Assembly: GCA_016584305.1 (NCBI GenBank)
Contig: JACEEZ010014045.1
Span: forward strand, 22,501-86,500
DNA length: 64,000 bases
Direction of reading: 5' to 3'
Source: Chionoecetes opilio
Taxonomy: Eukaryota; Arthropoda; Malacostraca; Decapoda; Majidae
Shown here: piece after piece, positions 1 to 11,780 of the stretch
How the letters are laid out: each line of letters opens with the position of its first letter
Position numbering within the stretch: position 1 is the first letter of the stretch
Made by a program: the position numbers and the translations under genes
The notes under the pieces: generated by a model
Database searches by the model: none
What the model saw: only the letters and a program-made list of their open reading frames with translations
Told to the model about the DNA's origin: nothing

Positions 1-626
<626 letters not shown>

Positions 627-840
627 TTAACCCCTCGAGGCCCAGAACGTCATTGCCATTGTAATTTGACTAGCATTAGATGATTTTTAATGATTATAAG
701 CAATGGGTTTTATAGATATGACCTGTTTAATAGCCTTGTCCGCTAACTAATTTGGTATATTTAGTTACTTTTCGTTATTTTATGGCTCGACAACATACAT
801 TTTTTATAGAAAAGGAAAAATTTGGGTGTGAAGGGGTTAA
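627..840 (+). mobile_element. TTAA MITE (family A), full length
   Basis: About 210 bp bounded by TTAA at 627-630 and 837-840. The ends form a terminal inverted repeat: the left end reads CCCCTYGAGGCCCAGAACGT and the right end is the complement of CCCCTTCACACCCA. The interior (a motif like GACCTGTTTAGTATCCTTG) recurs in about a dozen copies across this window, in both orientations. TTAA target duplication with a CCC start is the hallmark of the piggyBac superfamily. It has no coding capacity, so it depends on a transposase from elsewhere. Confidence 0.85.
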
Positions 841-1248
841 AATGACTTCTTTTTTACATGTCAGAATGGATCGTTTGTGTTGTAATTGTTCATTGTTTTT
901 GCATCATATTTTCATTCATTGTATTTATTCATCGTATTTTCATTTCTTTTACCGTACGTAAAGTCATCACATTTTTCACTTCATTATTCATTATCATGTC
1001 ATGTATCGAACGTGTCTGTCATTCATGATTATACATCGCGTGGGAACATGACGTGTCCTTTGTTGCAGGGTAATCAATAGTCAGTCCCGTCAAAGAACAC
1101 ATTCATCAAAGAGCTACAAAAGAGAATATGTTAAAAGTATCTAATGCGAATCTTCTTAGTTATTTTGGCATCACTTTATATTTACCATTAAGTTGATGTT
1201 GTTTTGGCCTCTCATCAAATACAAAAAGTTTATAATGCGAATAATGCT
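841..1248. other. AT-rich spacer with start of a dispersed repeat
   Basis: No exon is visible. From about 1134 the sequence (AAAGTATCTAATGCGAAT) recurs at 1578, and the stretch after it recurs at about 1480 and 1630. MITE B at 1251 therefore sits inside a small set of diverged direct repeats of about 110-150 bp. Confidence 0.5.
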
Positions 1249-1250
1249 TA

Positions 1251-1453
1251 CCATCAATAACACTACGTATAATCGCCACTACTCTAATGTCGCCAGGTCC
1301 CATATATTACGAAGTTTACTGAAGACAGGTACATAATATAAACTACTGTGCATGCCTCTTCAGTGGCACATACAAGTCTGTAGTGATGCTAAAATTCGTC
1401 ATATCTGGCGCCTGGCGACATTAGTGCAGTGGCGACTATAGTGTTATTGACGG
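1251..1453. mobile_element. TA-flanked palindromic MITE (family B)
   Basis: About 200 bp, self-complementary, beginning CCATCAATAACACTA and ending with the complement (TAGTGTTATTGACGG). It is flanked by TA at 1249-1250 and 1454-1455. The interior carries the family signature GGCGCCTGGCGACATTAGTG and TTCAGTGGCACATACAAG. TA duplication and long inverted ends point to a Tc1/mariner-type transposase. Further copies lie at 16.7, 18.1, 25.6, 34.1, 35.3 and 37.6 kb. Confidence 0.85.
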
Positions 1454-1696
1454 TAAGGGATAATATTGGTATAACATATTTTCCATTAGGTATATGTTTT
1501 AGTTTACCTGTTCTCTTAATTCTGTGAAGGTTCATGGTAGTATTATATATATAAAATGTATGAAAAAGTAATACATAAAAGTATCTAATGCGAATGAAAA
1601 TATATGCTTAGTAATTTGGTATAACATCATATTGTCCATTAAGTCTATGTTGTTTTTTACTCTTCTCTTAACTTACTGAAGGTTCATGGTAGTACA

Positions 1697-1756
1697 GGTG
1701 TGTGTGTGTGTGTGTGTGTGTGTGCATGTGTGTGCATGTGTGTGTGTCTGTGTGTG

Positions 1757-1801
<45 letters not shown>

Positions 1802-1820
1802 ATGTGTGTGTGTCTGTGTG

Positions 1821-1863
<43 letters not shown>

Positions 1864-1900
1864 GTGTGTATGTGTATGTGTGTGTGTGGGGGGGGGGGGC
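1697..1900. repeat. (GT)n microsatellite with G-tract
   Basis: About 190 bp of GT repeats with occasional GC or TA variants, ending in a run of about 11 G. It is open in several frames on both strands only because the unit contains no stop. Confidence 0.97.
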
Positions 1901-1919
1901 ACTCAGTTGAGACACTTAC

Positions 1920-2004
1920 CTGGGTTTGCCATTAGCAGGAGGGGCAGCAGTAGTAGGGGCAGGAGAGGGAGGGGCAGGAGGAGGGGCGTGCCGTGGTGGG
2001 GCAT
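1920..2004 (-). CDS. Probable signal-peptide first coding exon, gene unknown
   Basis: Reading the minus strand, an ATG (complement of 2002-2004, context CGCACCATGC) has an in-frame TGA 18 nt upstream. It opens 28 codons: a short polar head (MPHHGTP), then about 17 residues made almost entirely of Leu and Pro, then LLMANP. The exon ends one base into the next codon, exactly at CAG|GTAAGTG, a perfect consensus donor. Short basic or polar head, Leu-rich core and a small-residue end are what a secretory signal sequence looks like. A signal peptide in a small first exon is usual for arthropod secreted proteins. No following exon can be placed, because the next sequence on this strand is the GT microsatellite and it then runs off the window at base 1. 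It could be a chance Leu/Pro-rich ORF, but the pairing with a perfect donor argues for a real exon. The family is not recognised. Confidence 0.4.
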
Positions 2005-2149
2005 GGTGCGTCTTGGCACTCACTAATAACTCAAGGGTCGCATTGCTCTAGCACTGGTGTTGCATGCTGTTTATTTGCTACTTGAATTTCTTATCCTTAT
2101 TTTCAGTTTTTAGTTTTCACTTTTTCGTTTTTTCTGTCTTAATATCTCG

Positions 2150-3812
2150 GTTTATGATTTTTTTAGGTTTATTTTCTACTTCTTTTAGGTTTATTTTCTA
2201 CTTCTTTCAGGTTTATTTTCTACTTCTTTTAGGTTTATTTTCTACTTCTTTTAGGTTTATTTTCTACTTCTTTTAGGTTTATTTTCTACTTTTTTTAGGT
2301 TTATTTTCTACTTTTTTTAGGTTTATTTTCTACTTTTAGGTTTATTTTCTACTTCTTTCAGGTTTATTTTCTACTTCTTTCAGGTTTATTTTCTACTTTT
2401 TTTAGGTTTATTTTCTACTTTTTTTAGGTTTATTTTCTACTTTTTTTAGGTTTATTTTCTACTTTTTTTAGGTTTATTTTCTACTTTTTTAGGTTTATTT
2501 TCTACTTTTTTTAGGTTTATTTTCTACTTTTTTTAGGTTTATTTTCTACTTTTTTAGGTTTATTTTCTACTTTTTTAGGTTTATTTTCTACTTTTTTCAG
2601 GTTTATTTTCTACTTTTTTAGGTTTATTTTCTACTTTTGTTTTAGGTTTATTTTCTACTTTTTTTAGGTTTATTTTCTACTTTTTTTAGGTTTATTTTCT
2701 ACTTTTTTAGGTTTATTTTCTACTTTTTTAGGTTTATTTTCTACTTTTTTAGGTTTATTTTCTACTTTTTTAGGTTTATTTTCTACTTTTTTAGGTTTAT
2801 TTTCTACTTTTTTTAGGTTTATTTTCTACTTTTTTAGGTTTATTTTCTACTTTTTTAGGTTTATTTTCTACTTTTTTAGGTTTATTTTCTACTTTTTTAG
2901 GTTTATTTTCTACTTTTTTTAGGTTTATTTTCTACTTTTTTTAGGTTTATTTTCTACTTTTTTTAGGTTTATTTTCTACTTTTTTTAGGTTTATTTTCTA
3001 CTTCTTTCAGGTTTATTTTCTACTTTTTTTAGGTTTATTTTCTACTTTTTTTAGGTTTATTTTCTACTTTTTTTAGGTTTATTTTCTACTTTTTTTAGGT
3101 TTATTTTCTACTTTTTTTAGGTTTATTTTCTACTTTTTTTAGGTTTATTTTCTACTTTTTTTAGGTTTATTTTCTACTTTTTTTAGGTTTATTTTCTACT
3201 TTTTTTAGGTTTATTTTCTACTTCTTTCAGGTTTATTTTCTACTTTTTTTAGGTTTATTTTCTACTTTTTTTAGGTTTATTTTCTACTTCTTTTAGGTTT
3301 ATTTTCTACTTTTTTTAGGTTTATTTTCTACTTCTTTTAGGTTTATTTTCTACTTTTTTTAGGTTTATTTTCTACTTTTTTTAGGTTTATTTTCTACTTT
3401 TTTTAGGTTTATTTTCTACTTTTTTTAGGTTTATTTTCTACTTTTAGATTTTTTTTCTACTTTTAGGTTTATTTTCTACTTCTTTTAGGTTTATTTTCTA
3501 CTTCTTTTAGGTTTATTTTCTACTTCTTTCAGGTTTATTTTCTACTTTTTTTAGGTTTATTTTCTACTTCTTTTAGGTTTATTTTCTACTTCTTTTAGGT
3601 TTATTTTCTACTTCTTTCAGGTTTATTTTCTACTTCTTTCAGGTTTATTTTCTACTTCTTTTAGGTTTATTTTCTACTTCTTTTAGGTTTATTTTCTACT
3701 TCTTTCAGGTTTATTTTCTACTTCTTTTAGGTTTATTTTCTACTTCTTTTAGGTTTATTTTCTACTTCTTTTAGGTTTATTTTCTACTTCTTTTAGGTTT
3801 ATTTTCTACTTT
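2150..3812 (+). repeat. 22-bp T-rich satellite, about 75 copies
   Basis: Head-to-tail repeats of a 21-22 bp unit with core AGGTTTATTTTCTACTT followed by a variable T/C tract (TTTT, CTTTT, CTTTC). Units with CTTTT or CTTTC cluster at both edges, while pure-T units fill the middle (about 2400-3000 and 3040-3200). One decayed unit lies near 3445. Confidence 0.97.
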
Positions 3813-4354
3813 CTTAATATATATTTTTTCAGTTTATAATTTTTTTCTTTTTTTTCTTGGTATGTGATTTTTTCTCCGTTTTTTCACTTATTTTTATTTG
3901 TTTATTGTGTTTTTTTCAAGTCTTTTCCAATTTTTCCTATTCTATAATTATTTGTCGATTATTCTGTCTATTTTCTCAAGTTTTTCTAAGTGATATTTAG
4001 TGTTTTTTGTTTTGTTTTGTTTTGTGTGTGTTTGTATTTTCTTATATTTGTCTTTAATTATTCTATACTGTTAATTAATTTACTGTTTTAATATAGATCT
4101 TTTTCTTTCTGTCACTGATATTATTATAACCACTATTTATCATTTTATATTATCGTACTTCTATTCTCTCTTTATCAATCCATCTTGCCACTCTCATGCA
4201 CTCATTTTCTGTGACTTCCAATCTTTTTTATTTCTTCACTAATTGGCTTATGATTGATTATTCAGGTTTCCTTCACTTTTTTAATAACTTCTCTTTCAAT
4301 ATGTCTGTAGGTTTATGTTATTCAGATTCTTCACTTTTTTAATAACTTTCTTTC
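3813..4354. other. AT-rich spacer between satellites
   Basis: No gene seen. A diverged direct repeat of about 45 bp (containing TTCACTTTTTTAATAACTT) occurs at about 4272 and 4330, immediately before the next satellite. Confidence 0.5.
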
Positions 4355-6447
4355 AATGTGTATGTCTGTGTGTCTGTGTGTCTGTGTGTCTATATGTCTG
4401 TGTGTCTATATGTCTGTGTGTCTGTGTGTATGTTTGTCTGTGTGTCTGTCTGTCTGTGTGTCTGTGTGTCTGTCTGTCTGTCTGTGTCTATATGTCTGTG
4501 TGTCTGTGTGTCTGTTTGTCTGTGTCTGTCTGTCTGTGTGTCTGTGTGATTGTGTGTCTGTCTGTGTGTCTGTCTGTCTGTGTGTCTATATGTCTGTGTG
4601 TCTGTGTGTCTGTGTGTCTATATGTCTGTGTGTCTGTGTGTCTGTTTGTCTGTGTGTCTGTGTGTCTGTTTGTCTGTGTGTCTGTCTGTCTGTGTGTCTA
4701 TATGTCTGTGTGTCTGTGTGTCTGTTTGTCTGTGTGTCTGTCTGTCTGTGTGTCTATATGTCTATGTGTCTGTGTGTCTGTTTGTCTGTGTGTCTGTCTG
4801 TCTGTGTGTCTATATGTCTGTGTGTCTGTGTGTCTGTGTGTCTGTCTGTCTGTGTGTCTATATGTCTGTGTGTCTGTGTGTCTGTGTGTCTATATGTCTG
4901 TGTGTCTATATGTCTGTGTGTCTGTGTGTCTGTTTGTCTGTGTGTCTGTGTGTCTATATGTCTGTGTGTCTGTGTGTCTGTCTGTCTGTGTGTCTATATG
5001 TCTGTGTGTCTGTGTGTCTGTGTGTCTATATGTCTATATGTCTGTGTGTCTGTGTGTCTGTTTGTCTGTGTGTCTGTCTGTCTGTGTGTCTATATGTCTG
5101 TGTGTCTGTGTGTCTATATGTCTGTGTGTCTATATGTCTGTGTGTCTGTGTGTCTGTCTGTCTGTGTGTCTGTGTGTCTGTGTGTCTATATGTCTGTGTG
5201 TCTGTGTGTCTATATGTCTATATGTCTGTGTGTCTGTGTGTCTGTTTGTCTGTGTGTCTGTCTGTCTGTGTGTCTATATGTCTGTGTGTCTGTGTGTCTG
5301 TCTGTCTGTGTGTCTGTCTGTCTGTGTCTATATGTCTGTGTGTCTGTGTGTCTGTCTGTCTGTGTCTATATGTCTGTGTGTCTGTGTGTCTGTTTGTCTG
5401 GTGTTTTGTTGTCTGTTGTGTCTATATGTCTGTGTGTCTGTGTTTCTGTCTGTCTGTGTTAATGTCTGTGTGTCTGTGGTCTGTTGTCGTGTGTGTCTAT
5501 CTGTGTGTCTTGTCTGTGTGTCTGTGTCTGTTGTGTGTTTTGTCTGTGTGTCTATTGTCTGTGTGTCTGTTTGTCTTGTCTTGTCTTTTTGTGTCTGTTG
5601 TCTGTGTGTCTGTGTGTCTGTCTGTCTGTGTCTTTGTCTGTGGTCTGTGTGTGTCTATTGTCTGTGTGTCTGTGTCTATATGTTTGTGTGTTTGTGTCTG
5701 TCTGTCTGTGTATCTTTGCCTGTGTATCTGTCTGTGTGTCTGTGTTTCTGTCTGTCTTTGTATGTTGTGTCTGTATATGTGTTTGTGTCTGTCTGTCTGT
5801 GTGTCTTTGCCTGTGTATATGTCTGTGTGTCTGTGTTGTCTGTGTGTCTGTCTGTCTGTGTGTCTATATGTTGTGTCTGTGTGTCTGTGTGTCTGTCTGT
5901 CTGTGTGTCTATATGTCTGTGTGTCTGTGTGTCTGTGTGTCTGTCTGTCTGTGTGTCTATATGTCTGTGTGTCTGTGTGTCTGTCTGTCTGTGTGTCTAT
6001 ATGTCTGTGTGTCTGTGTCTGTGTGTCTGTCTGTCTGTGTGTCTATATGTCTGTGTGTCTGTTTGTCTGTGTGTCTGTGTGTCTATATGTCTGTGTGTCT
6101 ATATGTCTGTGTGTCTGTGTGTCTGTCTGTCTGTGTGTCTATATGTCTGTGTGTCTATATGTCTGTGTGTCTATATGTCTGTGTGTCTGTTTGTCTGTGT
6201 GTCTGTCTGTCTGTGTGTCTATATGTCTGTGTGTCTGTGTGTCTGTGTGTCTGTCTGTCTGTGTGTCTATATGTCTGTGTGTCTGTGTGTCTGTGTGTCT
6301 GTCTGTCTGTGTGTCTATATGTCTGTGTCTATATGTCTGTGTGTCTATATGTCTGTGTGTCTGTGTGTCTGTGTGTCTGTCTGTCTGTGTGTCTATATGT
6401 CTGTGTGTCTATATGTCTGTGTGTCTGTGTGTCTGTTTGTCTGTGTG
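4355..6447 (+). repeat. TGTC-based satellite (TGTGTGTC / TATATGTC)
   Basis: About 2.1 kb of four-base periodic sequence built from TGTC, TGTG, TATA and TTTG blocks. The commonest order is TGTGTGTCTATATGTCTG. Three forward frames stay open for hundreds of codons (Cys/Val/Ser/Leu only) because no arrangement of the blocks gives a stop. This is not a protein. The middle part (about 5400-5880) is disrupted by small indels. Confidence 0.97.
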
Positions 6448-7049
6448 TTTGCTTCCTGTTTCAATTCACTCATACAAACTCGGTCGTCGAACTCGGTATT
6501 TTTCTCTTCCTGTTGCCAGATGGGAATAAAGTTTTGATTCCTCTATTCAGCTTCACTTCCCTTCGCTCGGATATTTCCTTCTATGAGCAGTGGTTGTGTT
6601 TCTTTGCTTTTCGTCTACGTGTATTTTTTCGACCCTTTTTTCTTTGATTAATAGTCACTTTCTCTAATCTTTCGGTCTTATTTTCTTTTCTTTTCTTTTC
6701 GTCTAGATGTGTTTTTTCGACCCTTTTTTCTTGGGATATAATTATTTTCTTTAGGCTACTTTCGTTTTTTTTTTTTTTTTTTTTTTTGTATATCGTTCAC
6801 TAAACTCTTTACTGGCAACTGTGTTTTTTTTTTCTTTTTTTTTTCAGATGTACTTGTTCTTCTTCACTGTTCTAAATGTTCTTCACTTGTCACTGTCACT
6901 TTCTCAGATGTTTTGCTGAAGAACTTTTTATTTATTTTCAGTTCATTTCGGTCACGCCTATTTTATTCTGATTTTTTGGGTTTCGGAAATCAAAGAAAAT
7001 CCACTTTGACCATTTATCTAATTTTTTTTTTTTTTTTTTTACAGTTCAC
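6448..7049. other. AT-rich spacer with T-tracts
   Basis: Poly-T runs at about 6767-6787, 6822-6843 and 7022-7040. A diverged direct repeat (TTTTTTCGACCCTTTTTTCTT) occurs at about 6625 and 6712. No exon was recognised. Confidence 0.5.
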
Positions 7050-7052
7050 TCA

Positions 7053-7126
<74 letters not shown>
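7053..7126 (+). repeat. (AGT)n trinucleotide repeat
   Basis: About 24 uninterrupted AGT units. It reads as poly-Ser in one frame but is a microsatellite. Confidence 0.97.
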
Positions 7127-7403
7127 ATTAGTTTGTTAGATAATTTCAGACAACAGTTTTTTTCAGGACATACATTTTTCTTTTTCTGAAGTATTTATTT
7201 TTTCTGTTGACAACTCGAAATATTTTGCAGTTCCTGAAAAAAGTGTTGACGTGCAAACGTGGTGTCACCCTTCATAGATCCCCGTTTTCTGTCTCTGCTC
7301 TGGGCGGGTTTAGCCGTGGCCACCGAGATGATAAGGCCTGGTGGATCGCCCGTGACGTCACACCATAAGGATACCACCCGCTCCGCTCCCTGTACAAGTT
7401 TAC

Positions 7404-8026
7404 CTACCTAATATAATGTTTATCAGTATAAAAGATATACTGTTATCTTCGGAAATGTTTGTTCTATAATATTATCAAATAAAAAACCGTAAAACACACA
7501 AAGAAAATGCCATTATGAGACTTTCAAGAAATATGCATTAACTTAAACTCTTCGCCATTTAATATTTTGCTCGCAAACATTTTACATGGAGAATGTCAAT
7601 AGAAGCGGAGTTTAATTAGCTTTCCATTGATATATTTCGTTTAGTGATAAATGAATTAGCGGCATGCATAAATTAGCGTTAACTAAATATAAAAAATCAT
7701 GAAATCGGGTAATTTCCTACCTAATATATGTTTATCAGTATAAAATATATACTGTTATCTTCGGAAATGTTTGTTCTATAATATTATTAAATAAAAAATC
7801 GTAAAATACACTAAAGAAATGCCATTATGAGACTTTTAAGAAATATGCATGTACTTAAATTTTTCGCTATTTAATATTTTGTGCAAAAACTTTTTACATG
7901 GAGAATATCAATAGAAGTGGAATTTAATTAGCTTTCCATTGATATATTTCCTTTTCTGATAAATGAATTAGAACTATGCATAAATTAGCGTTAACTAAAT
8001 AAATAACATCATGAAATCGGGTAAAT
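7404..8026 (+). mobile_element. Fold-back family C, two tandem half-elements
   Basis: Two direct copies (about 7404-7713 and 7716-8026) of the roughly 310-bp arm that forms the large palindrome at 9727-10417. Shared motifs include TTTATCAGTATAAAA, GAAATGCCATTATGAGAC and AAATTAGCGTTAACTAAAT, each ending near TCATGAAATCGGGTAA. No ORF. Confidence 0.85.
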
Positions 8027-8689
8027 TACAAATTTCTAGTCACACTAGAGACCTAGTCACACTTAGCCATCACAAATTATTGTCAATGGACGGATCTACA
8101 ATTGCAGCCCCAGCATTTCCAATTATCTAACGGAAAAAATACTTTCGGATTTCTGGCTGCTCAAAAATAATCCAAAATTGACGACGATCAGGTTTTTGCT
8201 ATTTTGCCGCAAAACTATGAGTCGTAGATGAAAACTTATCACAGTAACAAAGGTTCAACTTGAGGTGTTCTACATGACGCAGTAATCGGCTTGTCAAAAC
8301 ACCACATGGTTGTCGAGAAAATTGACTTTTTGTATAAATGTACGAATATGCTATTTTCTCGCTTATTTACCAATCAATATTTTTTTGCTTTACGCCAAAT
8401 GATAGCCCTTGATCTACTTCATACTTACTTCTCTATACATGTTGCACTTATCTGCAATAGTTTTTTAGTTATTGAAAAAAACGTGATTTTCAATAAAAAT
8501 CAAGGCCGCCTGCCGTGATGTCGCCAGCAAGTTTCGCGCCACGGCTGGAATGGGGCTGTTGTTTTTCCCGCGCTTTTTACAAAAGTCATGTTTTTAGGGA
8601 AATAAGGCGTGAAAATTGATTATTTTTTTGTGGATTAGGTATTTTGAAAGAACATTCAACATAATTATGCAAAGAAAAAATGGGTCTGG
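8027..8689. other. Single-copy-looking DNA, no gene recognised
   Basis: The ORFs here are short and lack splice or domain signals. Nothing could be identified. Confidence 0.4.
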
Positions 8690-8788
8690 ACGACTTTAAG
8701 AAGAAGTATAGTACTCCCTTCTCCCGGCATCAAATATCAGTCAGTAAGCAGCTAGCGGGCAGCATTTTTTACTTTGTTAAAAAAACCC
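8690..8788 (+). mobile_element. Fragment of TA-MITE family D2
   Basis: Contains GGCATCAAATATCAGTCAGT followed by a GTTAAAAAAA end. The same block recurs at 27525-27642 and, inverted, at 38143-38348. Confidence 0.65.
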
Positions 8789-9045
8789 AGACTAACCAGT
8801 GGCTTTTGTAGCCTTTTATGGCCCTATGCGACATGCTGTTTGGGGCCCCATTGCCCTACAAAGAAGTTGGCGGTGGTTGTGGTAGGAGAGGTGGGAGTGG
8901 AAGAATGGAGAGAGATGAGAGACAGGAGTGTGGATAGGCAGATGGAGTACCTGCTGGGGTTGTGTGCGGAGTGGAGGAGTGACAGTCGTGTGGCTGAAAG
9001 TGTATAAGAATTCTTGGAGGGCCTGCATGAGAGAGAATGAGAGGC

Positions 9046-9662
9046 AGGGGTCCCTCAGTGATGGGGGCCCCTCAGTGATGGGGGCCCCTCAGTGATGGGG
9101 GCCCCTCAGTGATGGGGGCCCCTCAGTGATGGGGCCCCCTCAGTGATGGGGCCCCCTCAGTGATGGGGGCCCCTCAGTGATGGGGCCCCCTCAGTGATGG
9201 GGGCCCCTCAGTGATGGGGGCCCCTCAGTGATGGGGGCCCTCAGTGATGGGGGCCCTCAGTGATGGGGGCCCTTCAGTGATGGGGGCCCCTCAGTGATGG
9301 GGGCCCCTCAGTGATGGGGGCCCCTCAGTGATGGGGGCCCCTCAGTGATGGGGCCCCTCAGTGATGGGGGCCCCTCAGTGATGGGGGCCCCTCAGTGATG
9401 GGGGCCCCTCAGTGATGGGGGCCCCTCAGTGATGGGGGCCCCTCAGTGATGGGGGGCCCTCAGTGATGGGGGCCCCTCAATGATGGGGGCCCCTCAGTGA
9501 TGGGGGCCCCTCAGTGATGGGGGCCCCTCAGTGATGGGGGCCCCTCAGTGATGGGGGCCCTCAGTGATGGGGGCCCTCAGTGATGGGGGCCCCTCAGTGA
9601 TGGGGGCCCCTCAGTGATGGGGGCCCCTCAGTGATGGGGGCCCCTCAGTGATGGGGGCCCGT
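9046..9662 (+). repeat. 17-bp GC-rich minisatellite, about 36 copies
   Basis: Unit GGGGGCCCCTCAGTGAT, with variants losing or gaining one G or C. Each unit holds the self-complementary core GGGGCCCC, so the array can fold into many short hairpins on either strand. Confidence 0.97.
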
Positions 9663-9726
9663 ATGAATGTGGTGGTGGCAGAGGAAGGAGGAGAAAGGGA
9701 ACCCATAGTTTTGCTACACACTTTTA

Positions 9727-10417
9727 GTTTGCCAGCTTATGGTAATTTTCCCCTACTAAATATATGTTTTTCAGTATAAAAGGTATACTGTTATCTTCGG
9801 AAATGCTTGTTCTATAATATTATCAAATAAAAAACCGTAAAACACACTAAATAACTGCCATTATGAGACTCAAGAAATATGCATGAACTTAATATTCTAC
9901 CAAACTCTTCGTCATTTAATACTTTGCGAGAAAACTTTTTACATGGAGAATATCAATAGAAGCGTAATTTCATTAGCTTTCCATTGATACAGTTCGTTTT
10001 CTGATAAATGAATTAGCAGCATGCATAAATTAGCGTTAACTAAATAAATAACCTCATCAAGCGGGAAAAATTACCCGATTTCATGATGTTATTTATTTAG
10101 TTAACGCTAATTTATGCATGCTGCTAATTCATTTATCAGAAAACGAAATGTATCAATGGAAAGCTAATGAAATTACGCTTCTATTGATATTCTCCATGTA
10201 AAAAGTTTTCTCGCAAAGTATTAAATGACGAAGAGTTTAGTAGAATATTAAGTTCATGCATATTTCTTGAGTCTCATAATGGCAGTTATTTAGTGTGTTT
10301 TACGGTTTTTTATTTGATAATATTATAGAACAAAGATTTCCGAAGATAACAGTAGGCTATACCTTTTATACTGAAAAACATATATTTAGTAGGGGAAAAT
10401 TACCATAAGCTGGCAAA
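9727..10417. mobile_element. Fold-back family C, complete 690-bp palindrome
   Basis: Two nearly identical arms of about 340 bp meet at about 10072, where the sequence turns around CGGGAAAAATTACCCG. The outer ends are AGTTTGCCAGCTTATGG and its complement. It has no coding capacity. Other members are at 7404, 13230 and 14185. It is a long inverted-repeat (fold-back) element of unassigned class; the target duplication is not clear. Confidence 0.88.
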
Positions 10418-10487
10418 CACGGGCGGTGCCGCAGTGTTTTGTGACTTATTTACAGGCGGTACCTATTTTATGCAACACCGTAACCCC

Positions 10488-10698
10488 TTATGAAGGTGTT
10501 GGTGCGGCCAGCAGGTTGGAACCTGATGAGGCTGGAGTTGAGGGACGAGGGAAAGATGCTTACAGTAACACTTTACATAAGAGTCATTATTCTGTACTAT
10601 GAAGGTGTTGGTGCGGTCAGCATATTGGAACCAATGAGGTTGGAGTTGAGCGGTGAGGAAAAGACGCTACATAAGAGTCATTATTCCGTATTTACTCA
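10488..10698 (+). repeat. Two-copy direct repeat, about 105 bp
   Basis: Copies starting at about 10488 and 10600 share GAAGGTGTTGGTGCGG, TGGAGTTGAG and ACATAAGAGTCATTATTC, diverged by about 15%. The combined 96-codon ORF is probably incidental. Confidence 0.75.
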
Positions 10699-10840
10699 TG
10701 TGTATTGTTCCTTAACGACCACGAGGCTGAACCTCCAAGCTACGATACCTAGGACGGCGCCTACTCAAGCCAACTCCTAGCTGAACATAAAGGTTCCAAG
10801 ATTGTATTGTATTGACTTCTTTAATATGAGAACCTAGGGT

Positions 10841-11764
10841 GCGCAACAGACCTCTTGGAAAGTAAAGTATATCACGATGATCAACCCAGAATCAGTGACT
10901 TGCACGGTTCGCCTCCCTGAAGGAAAGCAAGTGACAGCTATCCACCTGGTGGCTGAGCGAATAGACACCTGCTGTTGCTACAAGAAGAGGCACTTTGTTC
11001 CCGTGGCGACCATTGACCTCGACCCTGCACGGAGTAAGAACATATTTGACACCGTGAAGGTGTTCCCTGACTGCCCGGTGACCCTGAACCAGGAGTCTAT
11101 CAACACCCTCCACGCAGACACCTACGTCAGGATTAAGGTGAAGAGAGGACGAAAAACACTGCGTAAAAAGATACTAATACCGGGAAAGTTGATTTAGTGT
11201 TTACAAAAACAATCCAGCGCTCACGGAAACATTCATCTGTCACTGGATATATCAACTTTTACTCCGCTGAATGTTTCTCTGCGAGTACAAGTGTTTCCTG
11301 ACCGGCACTGTGCGATGGACTTGCCAGCAGATGAGCCGCGAAAACACCAGGAAGAACTCTTCACTAGTGAGGAGAATCTGAAAACAGCCGATGAAGCTCC
11401 TGTGCCTGACCTTCCTGTCCCTGTCGACGCACTCAACAATGAAGAGCCAAAGAAAATAACGTTGACAACAGAGGAAACCGCTACAGCCGCGGCCTGCGAG
11501 TCTGAAGCTTCGAGGGACAAGGAAAGCATCGGCGACGTAGCTTAGGAAAAGGTGAACGATGACACTAATGTGCCCGGCGACGAAGGCGTGAAGACCGAAG
11601 AGGGAAGCTGCCCGAACGATGAGGCAGATGTGCCCAGCGACGAAGGTGTGAAGACCGAAGAGGGAAGCTGCCCGAACGATGAGGCAGATGTGCCCAGCGA
11701 CGAAGGCGTGAAGACCGAAGAGGGAAGCTGCCCGAACGATGAGGCAACCGCGAAGAGGGTTTGA
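10841..11764 (+). pseudogene. Unrecognised ORF chain in one frame, broken by TAG codons
   Basis: One reading frame stays open from just after a TAG at 10838 through to a TGA near 11762, except for TAG codons at 11195-11197 and 11543-11545. The first open segment (ATG 10877) is 106 codons, with a mixed, protein-like composition. It has a Cys cluster (TCCCYKK, about residue 31) and a strongly basic tail (VKRGRKTLRKK). The second segment continues in frame with SLDISTFTPLNVSLRVQVFP and then turns acidic (EEPKKITLTTEE). The third is three exact copies of a 20-residue unit (GVKTEEGSCPNDEADVPSDE, a 60-bp DNA repeat). Fourfold codon positions favour C and G, unlike the AT-rich surroundings. I recognise no family. 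It may be a decayed intronless gene or viral-type insertion, or a real gene with read-through or sequence errors. The AG at 10839 could also be a splice acceptor. Confidence 0.45.
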
Positions 11765-11780
11765 TGTCACCTAGAAGAAG

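Noticed and set aside
4315..6537. A 740-codon Cys/Val/Ser/Leu open frame
   Set aside because: The whole frame is the TGTC/TATA satellite; all three forward frames are open for the same reason and composition is purely repeat-driven.
9727..10417. Assembly artefact: inverted duplication at a read turnaround
   Set aside because: Considered because the arms are so similar, but the same arms occur in other arrangements at 7404, 13230 and 14185 with independent divergence, so a real fold-back family is the better explanation.
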